Shown here one piece after another: positions 27,232 through 37,036 of a stretch of 54,282 nucleotides of DNA (within the stretch, counting starts at the first letter, position 1; every line of letters starts with the position of its first letter). Below the pieces are notes generated by a model, which saw only the letters and a program-made list of their open reading frames with translations, did not search any database and was not told where the DNA came from. A program made the translations under genes and the position numbers. The stretch is from Betaproteobacteria bacterium (GTDB lineage: Bacteria > Pseudomonadota > Gammaproteobacteria > Burkholderiales > Rhodocyclaceae): assembly GCA_016208415.1 (NCBI GenBank), contig JACQYB010000062.1, positions 1 to 54,282 on the forward strand, given 5' to 3'.

Positions 27232-27252
27232 AGCGCTAGGGATTTTTAGGAT
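27224..27252 (+). promoter_or_regulatory. cysE: Candidate cysE promoter with IscR-like sequence
   Basis: TTGACT (27224-27229), 17 bp, TAGGAT (27247-27252), 29 bp before the cysE ATG. The -35 sits on the trmJ stop codon. The surrounding AGTTGACTAAAGCG is nearly identical to the sequence at the iscR promoter, although the right half of an IscR type-1 site is poorly kept here. Confidence 0.55.
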
Positions 27253-27281
27253 GCATCAGCAAGTGCTAATGGATATTCGGG

Positions 27282-28034
27282 ATGTTCGGCCACCTACGTG
27301 AAGATATCGCCAGCGTGCTGGAGCGCGATCCGGCCGCCAAGAGCGCTTGGGAGGTGTTGACCTGTTATCCGGGTATCCATGCCCTGTTCGTACACCGTGC
27401 TGCACATGCCCTGTGGGGCGCCGGGTTCCTTTGGCTGGCACGTTTCATATCCCAGTTCGGGCGCTGGCTCACCGGCATCGAAATCCATCCCGGCGCGGTC
27501 GTTGGCCGGCGCGTTTTCATCGATCACGGCATGGGTGTCGTGGTCGGCGAGACGGCGGAAGTCGGGGACGACTGCACGCTCTATCAGGGCGTGACGCTCG
27601 GCGGTACCTCGCTGCACAAGGGCAAGCGGCATCCAACCCTGGGGCGGGGGGTGGTGGTGGGCGCCGGCGCCAAGGTGCTGGGCGGCTTCAGCGTGGGCGA
27701 CGGTGCGCGTATCGGCTCCAATGCGGTCGTCGTGAAGCAGGTGCCGGCGGGGGCGACCGCCGTCGGCAATCCGGCACGCATCGTGGGCACCGACAGGGAG
27801 AGCATGCGGGCGCAGAAGGCGGAGCAGATCGGGTTTACGGCCTATGGCGTGACCCGTGACGTGGACGATCCCCTGACCAGGGCGCTGCACGCGCTGCTCG
27901 ATCACGCCGTGGAAACCGACCGTCGCCTCGGCCTCGTGATGAAACGGCTGGAGAGCGCGGGAATCAGCCTTGGCGACGAGGCCGCGACGGCCGACGACTT
28001 CGATCCTGGCTACCTCAGCAAAATAGTTGACTAA
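27282..28034 (+). CDS. cysE: Serine O-acetyltransferase
   Basis: Makes O-acetylserine from serine and acetyl-CoA, the committed step of cysteine synthesis. The 250 residues comprise an N-terminal helical region and a left-handed beta-helix with hexapeptide repeats ([40 protein letters not shown]). The catalytic His is in [12 protein letters not shown], and the C-terminal region after GNPARIV is present. It directly precedes iscR: cysteine is the sulfur donor for the cysteine desulfurases encoded downstream. No strong Shine-Dalgarno is present; GGATATTCGGG lies just before the ATG. Confidence 0.95.
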   Translation: MFGHLREDIASVLERDPAAKSAWEVLTCYPGIHALFVHRAAHALWGAGFLWLARFISQFGRWLTGIEIHPGAVVGRRVFIDHGMGVVVGETAEVGDDCTLYQGVTLGGTSLHKGKRHPTLGRGVVVGAGAKVLGGFSVGDGARIGSNAVVVKQVPAGATAVGNPARIVGTDRESMRAQKAEQIGFTAYGVTRDVDDPLTRALHALLDHAVETDRRLGLVMKRLESAGISLGDEAATADDFDPGYLSKIVD

Positions 28035-28045
28035 AACGGTCGGAC
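28023..28045 (+). promoter_or_regulatory. iscR: IscR type-1 binding site at the iscR promoter
   Basis: The 23-bp sequence starting ATAGTTGACTAAAACGGTC follows the E. coli type-1 consensus (ATA-S-YY-GACT-R-WWW-Y-AGTC-RR-S-T) at 20 of 23 positions by my count. It covers the -35 and the spacer of the iscR promoter, so [2Fe-2S]-IscR bound here would repress the operon, as in E. coli. Confidence 0.75.
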
Positions 28046-28056
28046 AATCGTATAGT
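28027..28056 (+). promoter_or_regulatory. iscR: iscR/isc operon promoter
   Basis: TTGACT (28027-28032), 18 bp, TATAGT (28051-28056), 42 bp before the iscR ATG. This is the best sigma-70 pair I found in the window; the -35 overlaps the cysE stop codon. Confidence 0.75.
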
Positions 28057-28098
28057 TCAGCGGATTCGTAGGGGTTTTGCTCAACATCGGGGACAGAC

Positions 28099-28584
28099 AT
28101 GCGCCTGACAACCAAAGGAAGGTTTGCCGTGACGGCAATGATTGACCTGGCCATGCGGCAGGACGATGGGCCGGTCACCCTGGCGGGCATCAGCGAGCGC
28201 CAGAAGATTTCACTGTCTTATCTGGAGCAGCTCTTCGGCAAGCTTCGGCGCCATCGTCTGGTCTCCAGCGTGCGTGGCCCCGGGGGCGGCTACCGCCTGG
28301 CCAAGTGCATGGAGGAGATGACGGTCGCCGAGATCATCAGCGCGGTCGACGAGCCGCTGGATGCTACCCAGTGCGGGGGCAAGGAGAACTGCCAGGACGA
28401 ACATCGCTGCATGACCCACGATCTGTGGGCGGCGCTCAATTCGCGCATGTTCGATTACCTGAACTCGGTGGTGCTTGTCGAACTGGTGAACAAGCAGAAG
28501 CTCCGCCTGGCGGGCGGCGTGGCGGTGCTGCAAGACGGGCGCGAGACCTCCCGGGAACGGCAGCCCGACATGGTGTCGGCCTGA
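28099..28584 (+). CDS. iscR: Fe-S cluster assembly transcriptional regulator IscR
   Basis: Rrf2-family repressor holding a [2Fe-2S] cluster; senses Fe-S supply and controls the isc operon. In 161 residues there is a winged helix ([45 protein letters not shown]) and the cluster ligands C-x5-C-x5-C-x2-H, seen as CGGKENC, HRC and MTHDLW, the spacing of E. coli IscR. It heads the operon, 65 bp after cysE, with its own promoter and binding site. Confidence 0.97.
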   Translation: MRLTTKGRFAVTAMIDLAMRQDDGPVTLAGISERQKISLSYLEQLFGKLRRHRLVSSVRGPGGGYRLAKCMEEMTVAEIISAVDEPLDATQCGGKENCQDEHRCMTHDLWAALNSRMFDYLNSVVLVELVNKQKLRLAGGVAVLQDGRETSRERQPDMVSA

Positions 28585-28624
28585 GCAGCAGAGTCCTTGT
28601 ACGGACCGAGGGGCAGAAATTCCG

Positions 28625-29773
28625 ATGTTCGCGCCGGCCTATCTCGATCACAACTCCACCACGCCGCCGGATCCGGCGGTGCTGGAGGCGATGTTGCCAT
28701 GGCTCACGCAGCGCTTCGGCAACGCATCGAGCCGGCACGAGTACGGGCGCGCGGCGCGCAAGGCCATCGACGATGCGCGACAGCGGGTGGCTGTGGCCGT
28801 AGGTGCCCACCCCACGGAGGTGATCTTCACCAGTGGGGGCAGCGAGGCCAACAACCTGTTCCTGAAGGGTGCGGCGGCATGCATCAAGCCGGGCGTGGTG
28901 GCGGTGAGCGCCATCGAGCATCCCTGCGTGGCCCGGCCGGCGCAGGATCTGACGCGGCAGGGCTGGACAGTACGGCGCATTGCCGTGGATACGGAGGGGC
29001 GCGTTGACGCGGATGACTACGTTCAGACGCTGGCCCAGCGCCCGAAGCTGGTTTCGGTGATGCTGGCCAACAACGAGACCGGCGTGCTGCAGGATATCGC
29101 CGACCTGGCGGCACGGGCGCGCGAGGTCCGTGCCTGGTTTCACACCGACGCGGTGCAGGCGCTGGGCAAGATCCGGGTGGATTTCCGCGCTCTCGGCGTG
29201 CATGCCCTGACCGCTTCCGCCCACAAGGTGTACGGGCCCCTGGGGGCCGGAGCGCTGGTGGTGGACAAGCGGGTCGAATTGCGCCCCCTCGTGTCCGGCG
29301 GAGGCCAGGAACGGGATCTGCGCTCCGGTACGGAGAACGTGGCGGCGATCGTTGGATTCGGCGTCGCCTGCGAACTTGCTGCGGCGCGAGTGACCGACGA
29401 GTCGGTGCGCGTCGGTGCGTTGCGGGAACGACTGGAGGCAGGCCTGGTTCGGATGGGCATGCGTCTGTTCAGCGCCGGGGCGCCGCGCCTGCCGAACACG
29501 GTTTTTTTCTCGGCGCCGGGCATCGACGGCGAAACGCTGGTGGCGCAACTGGACCGCGCGGGCTATGCCGTGGCCAGCGGTTCTGCGTGCTCCAGCGCGT
29601 CCCCCGAGCCTTCGCACACCCTGATCGCCATGGGTGTGGCGCCGGATGCGGCCCGCGCGGCGGTGCGGGTGAGTCTCGGACGAGGAAACAGCATCGCCCA
29701 GGTGGAGCAGTTCATCGGGGCACTTGAGGAAACGCTGGCGCGATTGCGGCAGCTGTCATCGGTTGCGGTTTGA
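28625..29773 (+). CDS. Cysteine desulfurase, NifS/IscS family (first of two)
   Basis: PLP enzyme that takes sulfur from cysteine. The 382-residue protein starts [12 protein letters not shown] and has the PLP-binding [13 protein letters not shown] lysine and the mobile active-site Cys loop [16 protein letters not shown]. It is similar to but clearly different from IscS just downstream (403 residues), and lacks the IscS-type C-terminal extension. Proteobacteria with paired desulfurases between iscR and iscU exist; the division of labour is unclear. It may serve another sulfur acceptor. The spacing of 41 bp after iscR implies co-transcription. Confidence 0.93.
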   Translation: MFAPAYLDHNSTTPPDPAVLEAMLPWLTQRFGNASSRHEYGRAARKAIDDARQRVAVAVGAHPTEVIFTSGGSEANNLFLKGAAACIKPGVVAVSAIEHPCVARPAQDLTRQGWTVRRIAVDTEGRVDADDYVQTLAQRPKLVSVMLANNETGVLQDIADLAARAREVRAWFHTDAVQALGKIRVDFRALGVHALTASAHKVYGPLGAGALVVDKRVELRPLVSGGGQERDLRSGTENVAAIVGFGVACELAAARVTDESVRVGALRERLEAGLVRMGMRLFSAGAPRLPNTVFFSAPGIDGETLVAQLDRAGYAVASGSACSSASPEPSHTLIAMGVAPDAARAAVRVSLGRGNSIAQVEQFIGALEETLARLRQLSSVAV

Positions 29774-29801
29774 TCGCGCGTACGGATCGGAGAACGAATA
29801 C

Positions 29802-31013
29802 ATGCTCAAGCTTCCAATCTATCTGGACTATTCCGCCACCACGCCGGTGGATCCGCGGGTTGCGGAGAAGATGATTCCCTACCTGACGGAGCATTTCGGC
29901 AACCCGGCCAGCCGCTCCCATGCGTTTGGCTGGGAGGCGGAGCAGGCGGTGGAGACGGCGCGCGAGCAGGTGGCGGCGCTGGTCAATGCCGATCCGAAGG
30001 AGATCATCTGGACGTCCGGTGCGACGGAATCCAACAACCTGGCGATCAAGGGTGCGGCCCACTTCTACCAGAGCCGGGGCAAGCACATCGTCACGGTGTC
30101 CACCGAGCACAAGGCGGTGCTGGACACCTGCCGCGAACTGGAGCGCCAGGGCTGCGAGGTGACCTACCTCGATCCGGAGCCCAGCGGCCTGGTGGATGCG
30201 GAGAAGTTCGCCGCGGCGCTGCGCAAGGACACGATCCTGGCCTCGGTGATGTTCGTCAATAACGAGATCGGGGTGGTGCAGCCCATCGAGCAGTTCGGAG
30301 AAATCTGCCGCAGCCGCGGCGTGCTGTTCCACGTGGACGCCGCCCAGGCCACGGGCAAGGTTCCCGTGGATCTGGAGCGCCTGAAGGTGGACCTCATGTC
30401 CTTCTCTGCGCATAAGACCTACGGCCCCAAGGGCATCGGTGCGCTGTACGTGCGCCGCAAGCCGCGGGTCCGGCTCGAGGCGCAGATGCACGGTGGCGGC
30501 CATGAGCGCGGGCTGCGCTCGGGTACGCTGGCCACCCACCAGATCGTCGGCATGGGCGAGGCCTTCCGTATTGCCGCGGAGGAGATGGCTACGGAGAATG
30601 AACGCGTGCGCTACCTGAGGGACAGGTTGATGAATGGCCTGACGGACATCGAGTCGACATTCGTCAATGGTGACCTGGAGCAGCGTGTGCCCCACAACCT
30701 GAACATCAGCTTCGCCTACGTGGAGGGCGAGTCCCTTATCATGGCGATCCGGGACGTGGCGGTGTCCAGTGGCTCCGCGTGTACCTCGGCGAGCCTGGAG
30801 CCTTCCTACGTCCTGCGCGCCCTGGGTCGGGACGACGAATTGGCACACAGCTCCATCCGGTTCACCATCGGCCGCTTTACCACCGAAGAGGAGATCGCCT
30901 ACACCATCGACCTGCTGCATCGCAAGATCAACAAGCTGCGCGAGATGTCGCCGCTGTGGGAAATGGTGAAGGAAGGCGTTGATCTCAGCACCGTCCAGTG
31001 GGCGGCGCACTGA
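29802..31013 (+). CDS. iscS: Cysteine desulfurase IscS
   Basis: Housekeeping PLP-dependent desulfurase that supplies sulfur to IscU, and in many bacteria to tRNA thiolation and thiamin synthesis. The 403 residues give [25 protein letters not shown] (Schiff-base lysine), the active-site Cys in [15 protein letters not shown], and a C-terminal [15 protein letters not shown] close to that of E. coli IscS. It follows the NifS-like gene by 28 bp and precedes iscU by 34 bp. Confidence 0.97.
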   Translation: MLKLPIYLDYSATTPVDPRVAEKMIPYLTEHFGNPASRSHAFGWEAEQAVETAREQVAALVNADPKEIIWTSGATESNNLAIKGAAHFYQSRGKHIVTVSTEHKAVLDTCRELERQGCEVTYLDPEPSGLVDAEKFAAALRKDTILASVMFVNNEIGVVQPIEQFGEICRSRGVLFHVDAAQATGKVPVDLERLKVDLMSFSAHKTYGPKGIGALYVRRKPRVRLEAQMHGGGHERGLRSGTLATHQIVGMGEAFRIAAEEMATENERVRYLRDRLMNGLTDIESTFVNGDLEQRVPHNLNISFAYVEGESLIMAIRDVAVSSGSACTSASLEPSYVLRALGRDDELAHSSIRFTIGRFTTEEEIAYTIDLLHRKINKLREMSPLWEMVKEGVDLSTVQWAAH

Positions 31014-31047
31014 CAACAGCATTCAAGGTTTGCCGAGGAGAGGTGTG

Positions 31048-31485
31048 ATGGCATACAGCGACAAGGTTCTGGATCACTATGAAAACCCCCGTAACGTTGG
31101 CGGATTCGCCACAGGGGAAGAGGGCGTGGGCACCGGCATGGTGGGCGCGCCGGCCTGCGGCGACGTGATGAAGCTGCAGATCAAGGTCAGCAAGGAGGGC
31201 ATCATCGAGGATGCCCGCTTCAAGACCTATGGCTGCGGTTCGGCCATCGCCTCGTCCTCGCTGGTGACGGAATGGGTGAAGGGCAAGAGCCTGGATCAGG
31301 CGGGGCAGATCAAGAACACCGAGATTGCGGAGGAACTTGCCCTGCCGCCGGTGAAGATCCACTGCTCCATCCTGGCCGAGGACGCGATCAAGGCGGCCAT
31401 CGCCGACTACCGCAAGAAGCACGGTGGGGGCACGACGGCCGCCGCCACGACCGCCGAGCCGGCGGTACAACCGGCCAACGCATAG
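31048..31485 (+). CDS. iscU: Fe-S cluster scaffold protein IscU
   Basis: Scaffold on which [2Fe-2S] and [4Fe-4S] clusters are built. The three ligand cysteines are in [16 protein letters not shown] and [11 protein letters not shown], with Asp39 next to the first; LPPVKIHCS is the HscA-recognition region (LPPVK). At 145 residues it is about 17 longer than E. coli IscU because of an Ala/Thr tail ([20 protein letters not shown]). The start at 31048 has GAGGAGAGG upstream. Confidence 0.97.
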   Translation: MAYSDKVLDHYENPRNVGGFATGEEGVGTGMVGAPACGDVMKLQIKVSKEGIIEDARFKTYGCGSAIASSSLVTEWVKGKSLDQAGQIKNTEIAEELALPPVKIHCSILAEDAIKAAIADYRKKHGGGTTAAATTAEPAVQPANA

Positions 31486-31499
31486 GGGAGCAGGGACAA

Positions 31500-31823
31500 A
31501 TGGCGATTACGCTCACGGAAAGTGCTGCCAGGCACGTGTCCAGTTTTCTTGCCAAGCGCGGCAAGGGCGTCGGTATTCGGCTCGGGGTGCGGACATCCGG
31601 GTGCTCGGGCATGGCCTACAAGCTTGAGTACGCGGACGACATGCAGTCCGACGACATCGTCTTCGAAAGCCACGGCGTGAAGGTACTCGTGGACCCGAAG
31701 AGCCTTCCCTATCTCGACGGCACGGAACTCGATTTCGCCCGCCAGGGGCTCAACGAGGGGTTTCGTTTCAACAACCCCAACGTCAAGGATCAGTGCGGCT
31801 GCGGCGAGAGCTTCAACGTCTGA
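31500..31823 (+). CDS. iscA: A-type Fe-S carrier protein IscA
   Basis: Carries iron or Fe-S clusters to client proteins. The 107 residues are standard, with cysteines in [12 protein letters not shown] and in the C-terminal CGCGESFNV. It begins 15 bp after iscU. Confidence 0.97.
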   Translation: MAITLTESAARHVSSFLAKRGKGVGIRLGVRTSGCSGMAYKLEYADDMQSDDIVFESHGVKVLVDPKSLPYLDGTELDFARQGLNEGFRFNNPNVKDQCGCGESFNV

Positions 31824-31933
31824 GCCGCGGAGGGCGGATCGGTCTGGGTCGCCACCTGCGGGGCGGGTGGCGTGGGTCGCAGGAATCGGTCCGGGGCGTC
31901 ACATCGTTTCACCAGGCAAGGGATTTTCGTCGG

Positions 31934-32467
31934 ATGGACGTGGATCTGCGGCGTGACTTCTTTTCGCTCTTCGGGCTGCCGCGCGTGTTTGCCATTGACA
32001 CCGAAGCGCTGGAACTCGCCTATCGCGACCTGCAATCCCTGGTTCATCCGGATCGCTACGCCCATCTGCCGGAAACCGAGCGCCGCCTGTCCATGCAGTG
32101 GGCGACCCATGTGAATGAAGGCTATCGCACATTGCGCAAGCCACTGGCCCGCGGGCGCTATCTTCTCTCCCTCAACGGTGTGGAAGTGGACAGCGAGAGC
32201 AATACCGCCATGTCACCCGATTTCCTCATGGAGCAGATGGAATGGCGCGAGGCGGTTGAAGAGGCGCGCACCGCGGAGGACGCCGCGGAGCTGGAGCGGC
32301 TGCATCATCGCCTGCGACAGCTCGCGGGCGAGATGGTGGAGACACTGCGCGGGCAGATTGACGCGCACCACGACTATCACGGCGCCGCTGAAAGCGTGAG
32401 GCGGCTCATGTTCATAGAAAAGCTGCAGCACGACATCGACGACGCGCTGCTTGGTCTGGAGTCCTGA
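31934..32467 (+). CDS. hscB: Co-chaperone HscB
   Basis: J-protein that delivers IscU to HscA and stimulates its ATPase. The 177 residues hold a J domain ([15 protein letters not shown] with the HPD motif at about residues 36-38) and a C-terminal helical bundle that binds IscU. The start at 31934 fits the E. coli start MDYFTLFGLP. There is a 110-bp gap after iscA, but all genes run the same way. Its stop overlaps the hscA start. Confidence 0.95.
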   Translation: MDVDLRRDFFSLFGLPRVFAIDTEALELAYRDLQSLVHPDRYAHLPETERRLSMQWATHVNEGYRTLRKPLARGRYLLSLNGVEVDSESNTAMSPDFLMEQMEWREAVEEARTAEDAAELERLHHRLRQLAGEMVETLRGQIDAHHDYHGAAESVRRLMFIEKLQHDIDDALLGLES

Positions 32468-34335
32468 TGGCACTGCTGCAGATTTCCGAACCCGGTCTGT
32501 CTCCCGAGCCCCACAAGCAGCGGCTCGCGGTGGGCATCGACCTGGGAACGACCAATTCGCTTGTGGCCACGGTACGCAACGGGATTGCCGTGGTGCTCAG
32601 CGACGAGCAGGGCCACCCCCTGTTGCCTTCTGTGGTGCGTTACCGTGGTGATGCCCGTGTGGAGGTGGGATTTGCGGCGCAGGCAGCCCAGGCAAGGGAT
32701 GCGCGCAACACCGTGGTGTCCGTCAAGCGCTTCATGGGCCGCGGGCTCAAGGATGTGGCCCACGTCGAATCCATGCCCTACGACTTCGTCGACGACGGTG
32801 GCATGGTGCGGCTTCGCACGGTCGCGGGGGTGAAAAGCCCGGTGGAGATTTCGGCGGAAATCCTGCGCGTGCTGGGCGAGCGGGCGCGGGCCAGTCTCGG
32901 CGGCGAACTCACCGGGTCGGTGATCACCGTCCCCGCCTACTTCGACGATGCCCAGCGCCAGGCCACGAAAGACGCGGCGCGCCTGGCGGGGATCAACGTG
33001 CTGCGCCTGCTCAACGAGCCCACCGCGGCGGCCATCGCCTATGGCCTCGACAACGCCGCAGAGGGCGTGTATGCGGTTTATGACCTGGGCGGCGGCACGT
33101 TCGATTTCTCCGTGCTCAAGCTCACCCGTGGCGTGTTCGAAGTCATGGCCACGAGCGGCGATGCGGTGCTGGGCGGTGACGACTTTGACCAGCGCATCTT
33201 CTGCTGGATTCTCGACAACGCCCACGTCAGTCCTCCCAGCGCGGAAGACGCCCGGCTGCTGCTACTCAAGGCACGCCAGGCCAAGGAGTATCTCAGCGGC
33301 GAACCCGAGGCCCACATCGGTGCCCGGCTGGCCAGCGGCGAGGAAGTGGATCTGGTGCTGGCGGCGGAGACCTTCACCCACCTCACCCACCCACTGGTGG
33401 CCAAGACCCTGGTGCCGGTGCGCAAGGCGCTGCGGGATGCGGGCCTGAGGCCCGAGGACGTGAAGGGCGTGGTGATGGTGGGTGGTGCCACCCGCATGCC
33501 CCAGGTGCAGCGGGCCGTGGCCGAGTACTTCCACCAGGAACCCCTGACCAACCTCGACCCGGACAAGGTCGTGGCATTGGGTGCGGCCATCCAGGCCAAC
33601 GCCCTGGCCGGCAATCGCGCCGCCGACGAGGACTGGCTGCTGCTGGATGTCATCCCGCTGTCCCTGGGGCTGGAAACCATGGGCGGGCTGGCGGAGAAGG
33701 TCATCCCCCGCAACTCCACCATCCCCGTGGCGCGGGCGCAGGAATTCACCACCTACAAGGACGGCCAGACGGCCATGAGTTTCCACGTCGTGCAGGGGGA
33801 GCGGGAACTGGTTTCCGAGTGCCGCTCGCTGGCGCGCTTCGATCTGCGCGGCATTCCACCCATGACCGCCGGTGCCGCACGCATTCGCGTCACGTTCCAG
33901 GTGGATGCGGACGGCCTGCTTTCGGTGTCGGCGCGGGAACTGGCCACCGGCGTGGAGGCCTCCATTGCCGTGAAGCCTTCCTACGGCCTGGGCGACGAGG
34001 AAATCGCGCGCATGCTGCAGGATTCCTTTGCCCACGCCAGCGACGACATGCACGCCCGGGTGCTGCGCGAGCATCGGGTCGAGGCCCAGCGCCTCCTCGA
34101 CGCCACCGACGTGGCGTTGCGTGAGGACGGGCAACTGCTGTCGACGCAGGAACGGGTGGCGGTGGATGCCGCCCTGGTGCAACTTCGCAGCCGCATGGCC
34201 GGGGAGGACCACCGTGCCCTGCGCCAGGCGGTGGATAGCCTCAACGCCGCCACCATGGAGCTGGCGGCGCGGCGCATGGACCAGAGCATTCGCCAGGCGC
34301 TGTCGGGGCGCCGGGTGGACACGGTGGGGATTTGA
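32467..34335 (+). CDS. hscA: Fe-S assembly chaperone HscA (Hsp70 class)
   Basis: Hsp70 that helps release clusters from IscU by binding its LPPVK motif. The 622-residue length is right; [12 protein letters not shown] is the phosphate-1 motif, [14 protein letters not shown] phosphate 2 and [14 protein letters not shown] the adenosine motif. The substrate-binding domain follows ([20 protein letters not shown]). It overlaps hscB by one base. Confidence 0.97.
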   Translation: MALLQISEPGLSPEPHKQRLAVGIDLGTTNSLVATVRNGIAVVLSDEQGHPLLPSVVRYRGDARVEVGFAAQAAQARDARNTVVSVKRFMGRGLKDVAHVESMPYDFVDDGGMVRLRTVAGVKSPVEISAEILRVLGERARASLGGELTGSVITVPAYFDDAQRQATKDAARLAGINVLRLLNEPTAAAIAYGLDNAAEGVYAVYDLGGGTFDFSVLKLTRGVFEVMATSGDAVLGGDDFDQRIFCWILDNAHVSPPSAEDARLLLLKARQAKEYLSGEPEAHIGARLASGEEVDLVLAAETFTHLTHPLVAKTLVPVRKALRDAGLRPEDVKGVVMVGGATRMPQVQRAVAEYFHQEPLTNLDPDKVVALGAAIQANALAGNRAADEDWLLLDVIPLSLGLETMGGLAEKVIPRNSTIPVARAQEFTTYKDGQTAMSFHVVQGERELVSECRSLARFDLRGIPPMTAGAARIRVTFQVDADGLLSVSARELATGVEASIAVKPSYGLGDEEIARMLQDSFAHASDDMHARVLREHRVEAQRLLDATDVALREDGQLLSTQERVAVDAALVQLRSRMAGEDHRALRQAVDSLNAATMELAARRMDQSIRQALSGRRVDTVGI

Positions 34336-34341
34336 GCCGAG

Positions 34342-34683
34342 ATGACACGCGTAATCGTCCTGCCCCACGAAGAACTGTGCCCCGAGGGCGCCGTGTTCGA
34401 AGCCACGCCCGGTGCAACGTTGTGTGACAACCTGCTGGCCCACGGTATCGAGATCGAGCACGCCTGCGAGAAGTCCTGCGCCTGCACCACCTGCCACGTG
34501 GTGCTGCGGGAGGGCTTCGAGTCGCTGGAGGCTGCGCAGGAGAAGGAGGAGGATCTGCTGGACAAGGCGTGGGGGCTGGAGCCGACCTCGCGGCTGTCCT
34601 GTCAGGCCCTTGTTGGTGACACGCCGCTGGTGGTGGAGATTCCGAAATACACGATCAACATGGTATCGGAGCGGCACGGATGA
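34342..34683 (+). CDS. fdx: [2Fe-2S] ferredoxin of the ISC system
   Basis: Adrenodoxin-type ferredoxin that feeds electrons to cluster assembly. The 113 residues contain the ligand motif CEKSCACTTCHVV and the fourth Cys in RLSCQAL. PEGAVFEA, AHGIEIEHACE and LDKAWGLEPTSRL are typical of IscFdx. It sits 6 bp after hscA and overlaps the next start by 4 bp (ATGA). Confidence 0.97.
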   Translation: MTRVIVLPHEELCPEGAVFEATPGATLCDNLLAHGIEIEHACEKSCACTTCHVVLREGFESLEAAQEKEEDLLDKAWGLEPTSRLSCQALVGDTPLVVEIPKYTINMVSERHG

Positions 34684-35624
34684 AATGGACCGACAGCCAG
34701 GAAATCGCCATGGCACTGGCCGATGCGCATCCAGACGCCGACCCGCAGCGGGTCAATTTCGTCGATCTGATGGCCTGGGTGCTGGCACTCGAGGGCTTCC
34801 ACGATGACCCCAAGCACTGCGGCGAGCGCATCCTGGAGGCGATCCAGGCAGCCTGCATGTGGGTTGATACCCATTGCCACCTGGACGCGGCGGAATTCGA
34901 TGCCGACCGCGACGCCGTGGCCGCCCGCGCCCGGGCAGCGGGGGTCGGCATGATCGTGGTGCCGGCGGTGGAGGTGGACAATTTCTCTGCCGTGTCGGCG
35001 TGTTGCCGGCGCTACTCCGGCTGCGTGCCGGCCTGGGGCATCCATCCCTTGTACGTGGCGCGCGCGCGCGAGGAGGATTTGGAACGTCTGCGCGAGCAGA
35101 TCCGCCACGAACCTCCGGTGGCCGTGGGCGAGATCGGCCTCGACTTCTTCGTGCCCCACGCCGACATGTCGCGGCAGCAGTTCTTCTTTGCGGAGCAGTT
35201 GCGGATCGCCCGGGAATTCGGCTTGCCGGTGCTGTTGCACATCCGGCGGGCCCAGGATGCGGTGCTGGCGCAGCTTCGGCGTATCGCCGTGCCCGGCGGC
35301 ATTGCCCACGCCTTCAACGGCAGCCGCCAGCAGGCGCAGATGTTTCTCGATCTGGGCTTCAAGCTGGGTCTCGGCGGCGCCATGACCTTTCCTCGCGCCA
35401 CACGACTGCGCGCCCATGCCGCCGAACTCCCACTGGAATCGCTGGTGCTGGAGACCGACGCGCCGGACATCCCCCCGGCCTTTTCCATCGGGGGGCGCAA
35501 CAGTCCCGAGTATCTGCCGCGCATTGGCGGGGAGCTTGCAGCGCTTCGCGGGATGGGGCCGGAGGACCTGGCGCTGGCCACTTCCGCCAACGCCCGGGCG
35601 GTCTTGCCGGGCCTCGCCGCGTGA
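34680..35624 (+). CDS. IscX-TatD in-frame fusion protein
   Basis: One uninterrupted 314-codon frame. Residues 1-59 are IscX (MKWTDSQEIAMALADAHPDA, then FHDDPKHCGERILEAI), the small acidic regulator that binds IscS. Residues 60-314 are a TatD-family metal-dependent DNase: DTHCHLD with HxH at 65 and 67, VGEIGLDFF, the His of VLLHIRRAQ, IAHAFNG and the terminal Asp in LETDAPD, all intact. In most genomes iscX ends with a stop and tatD is a separate gene. The Met at residue 60 (34857) could start TatD alone, but the nearest GGAGG lies 17 nt upstream, too far. The fusion follows fdx, so it belongs to the isc operon. Confidence 0.85.
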   Translation: MKWTDSQEIAMALADAHPDADPQRVNFVDLMAWVLALEGFHDDPKHCGERILEAIQAACMWVDTHCHLDAAEFDADRDAVAARARAAGVGMIVVPAVEVDNFSAVSACCRRYSGCVPAWGIHPLYVARAREEDLERLREQIRHEPPVAVGEIGLDFFVPHADMSRQQFFFAEQLRIAREFGLPVLLHIRRAQDAVLAQLRRIAVPGGIAHAFNGSRQQAQMFLDLGFKLGLGGAMTFPRATRLRAHAAELPLESLVLETDAPDIPPAFSIGGRNSPEYLPRIGGELAALRGMGPEDLALATSANARAVLPGLAA

Positions 35625-35630
35625 GGCCCG
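35608..35630 (+). terminator. Hairpin over the iscX-tatD stop codon
   Basis: CGGGCCTC (35608-35615) and GAGGCCCG (35623-35630) form a perfect 8-bp stem with a 7-base loop; the TGA stop lies at its right foot. No T-tract follows, so termination strength is uncertain. It is the likely end of the isc operon. Confidence 0.4.
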
Positions 35631-35712
35631 AGTAGGCCTCGTTGCGGTAGGCGCACGGGGGGCACCTGGTGCGGCGCGCACAGCGCCGCTTGGCAAAACG
35701 CGGACTCGCGGC

Positions 35713-36954
35713 TCAGTCCAGCACGTGAGACACCATGCCGTCGGCCAGCTTGGGTTCGAACCAGGTGGATTTCGGGGGCATGACCTGGCCGGAGTCGGCC
35801 ACGGCCATGAGCTCTTCCATGCTGGTGGGAAACAGCGCGAAGGCTGCGGCCATCTCGCCTGCGTCCACCCGCCGCTGCAGTTCCCCCACGCCACGAATGC
35901 CGCCGACGAAATCGATGCGCCGGTCGCGGCGAAGATCCGTGATGCCGAGCACCGGAGCCAGCAGGTGGTCCGACAGCAGGCTCACGTCCAGCCGCGCCAC
36001 CGGGTCCTGCGCCGGGACGAACTGCGGCCGGATGGCCAGGTGCCACCACCGGCCGGCCAGATAAAGGCCGAATTCGCCGCGCCGCGTCGGACGCGCCGCC
36101 GCCTCGGCCGGCGCCACGTCGAAGCGCTCGGCGACGCGCCTGAGGAAGCCGGCCGCGTCCATCCCGTTCAGGTCCGCCACGACGCGGTTGTAATCGAGGA
36201 TCTGCATCTGGCGGTGGGGAAAGATCACGGCCAGGAAGTGGTTGTACCCCACGGTTCCGGTGTGGGCCGGGCTGGCGACACGGCGGCTGGCCGCCACCCG
36301 GGAGGCCGCGGCGGAGCGGTGGTGGCCGTCGGCGATGTAGAGCGCAGGCATGGCGTCGAAGGCGGAGGTGATGCGGGCCCTGGTGGCGGCATCGCGCACC
36401 ACCCACAGGGTGTGGCGGATGCCGTCGTCGGCGGTGGCGTCGGCGTCGGGGGCCGCGGCGGTCACGCCCTCGAGCAGTGCATCCACCGCTTCGTCCGAGC
36501 GGTAGGCCAGCAGCACCGGGCCGGTCTGGGCGTTGAGCGCCTCGATCTGGCGCACCCGGTCGTCCTCTTTGTCCGGACGTGTCAATTCGTGGCGGCGGAT
36601 GCGGTTGGCGTCGTAGGCCGGCACCGAGGCGGCGGCCACAACGCCGGTCTGCACGTGGCTGCCCATGGTGAGGCGATAGATGTAGTAGCAGGGCTGTGCA
36701 TCGCGCTCGAGCACACCGGCCTCGCGCATGTGCCGCAGATTGTCGGCGCCCCTGGCGTAGACCTGCGGTGCATGCGGATCCGTGCCGGGCGGCAGGTCGA
36801 TCTCGGGCTTGGAGATATGCAGGAAGCTCCAGGGCCGGCCCCGGGCGCGGTTGCGCGCCTCGTCAGTGGTCAGCACGTCGTAGGGCGGGGCGATGACTTC
36901 CGCAGCGCGGCCGGCCACGGGTCGCAGTCCGGCGAAGGGGCGAATCAGCGTCAT
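35713..36954 (-). CDS. DUF1015 family protein
   Basis: Conserved protein of 413 residues with no settled function. The N-terminal RPFAGLRPVAG and APPYDVL, then HKPEID-like (HISKPEIDLPPG), DANRIRRHELTRPDKEDDRV and the central IADGHHRSAAA are the family hallmarks; DGHHR is often taken as a possible active or metal site. It has no signal peptide or membrane segment. The start at 36954 gives MTLIRPF, the usual beginning. It lies convergent with the isc operon end and is followed on the same strand by the DAHP synthase gene upstream of it. Confidence 0.88.
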   Translation of the reverse strand: MTLIRPFAGLRPVAGRAAEVIAPPYDVLTTDEARNRARGRPWSFLHISKPEIDLPPGTDPHAPQVYARGADNLRHMREAGVLERDAQPCYYIYRLTMGSHVQTGVVAAASVPAYDANRIRRHELTRPDKEDDRVRQIEALNAQTGPVLLAYRSDEAVDALLEGVTAAAPDADATADDGIRHTLWVVRDAATRARITSAFDAMPALYIADGHHRSAAASRVAASRRVASPAHTGTVGYNHFLAVIFPHRQMQILDYNRVVADLNGMDAAGFLRRVAERFDVAPAEAAARPTRRGEFGLYLAGRWWHLAIRPQFVPAQDPVARLDVSLLSDHLLAPVLGITDLRRDRRIDFVGGIRGVGELQRRVDAGEMAAAFALFPTSMEELMAVADSGQVMPPKSTWFEPKLADGMVSHVLD

Positions 36955-37036
36955 GGTTCTTCTCGTTGTTCGGCGCGGGGGCGATGTCAATGAATACGCC
37001 AACCCCGCGGCTTAGTGGAAACGCCCACACCGCGGA

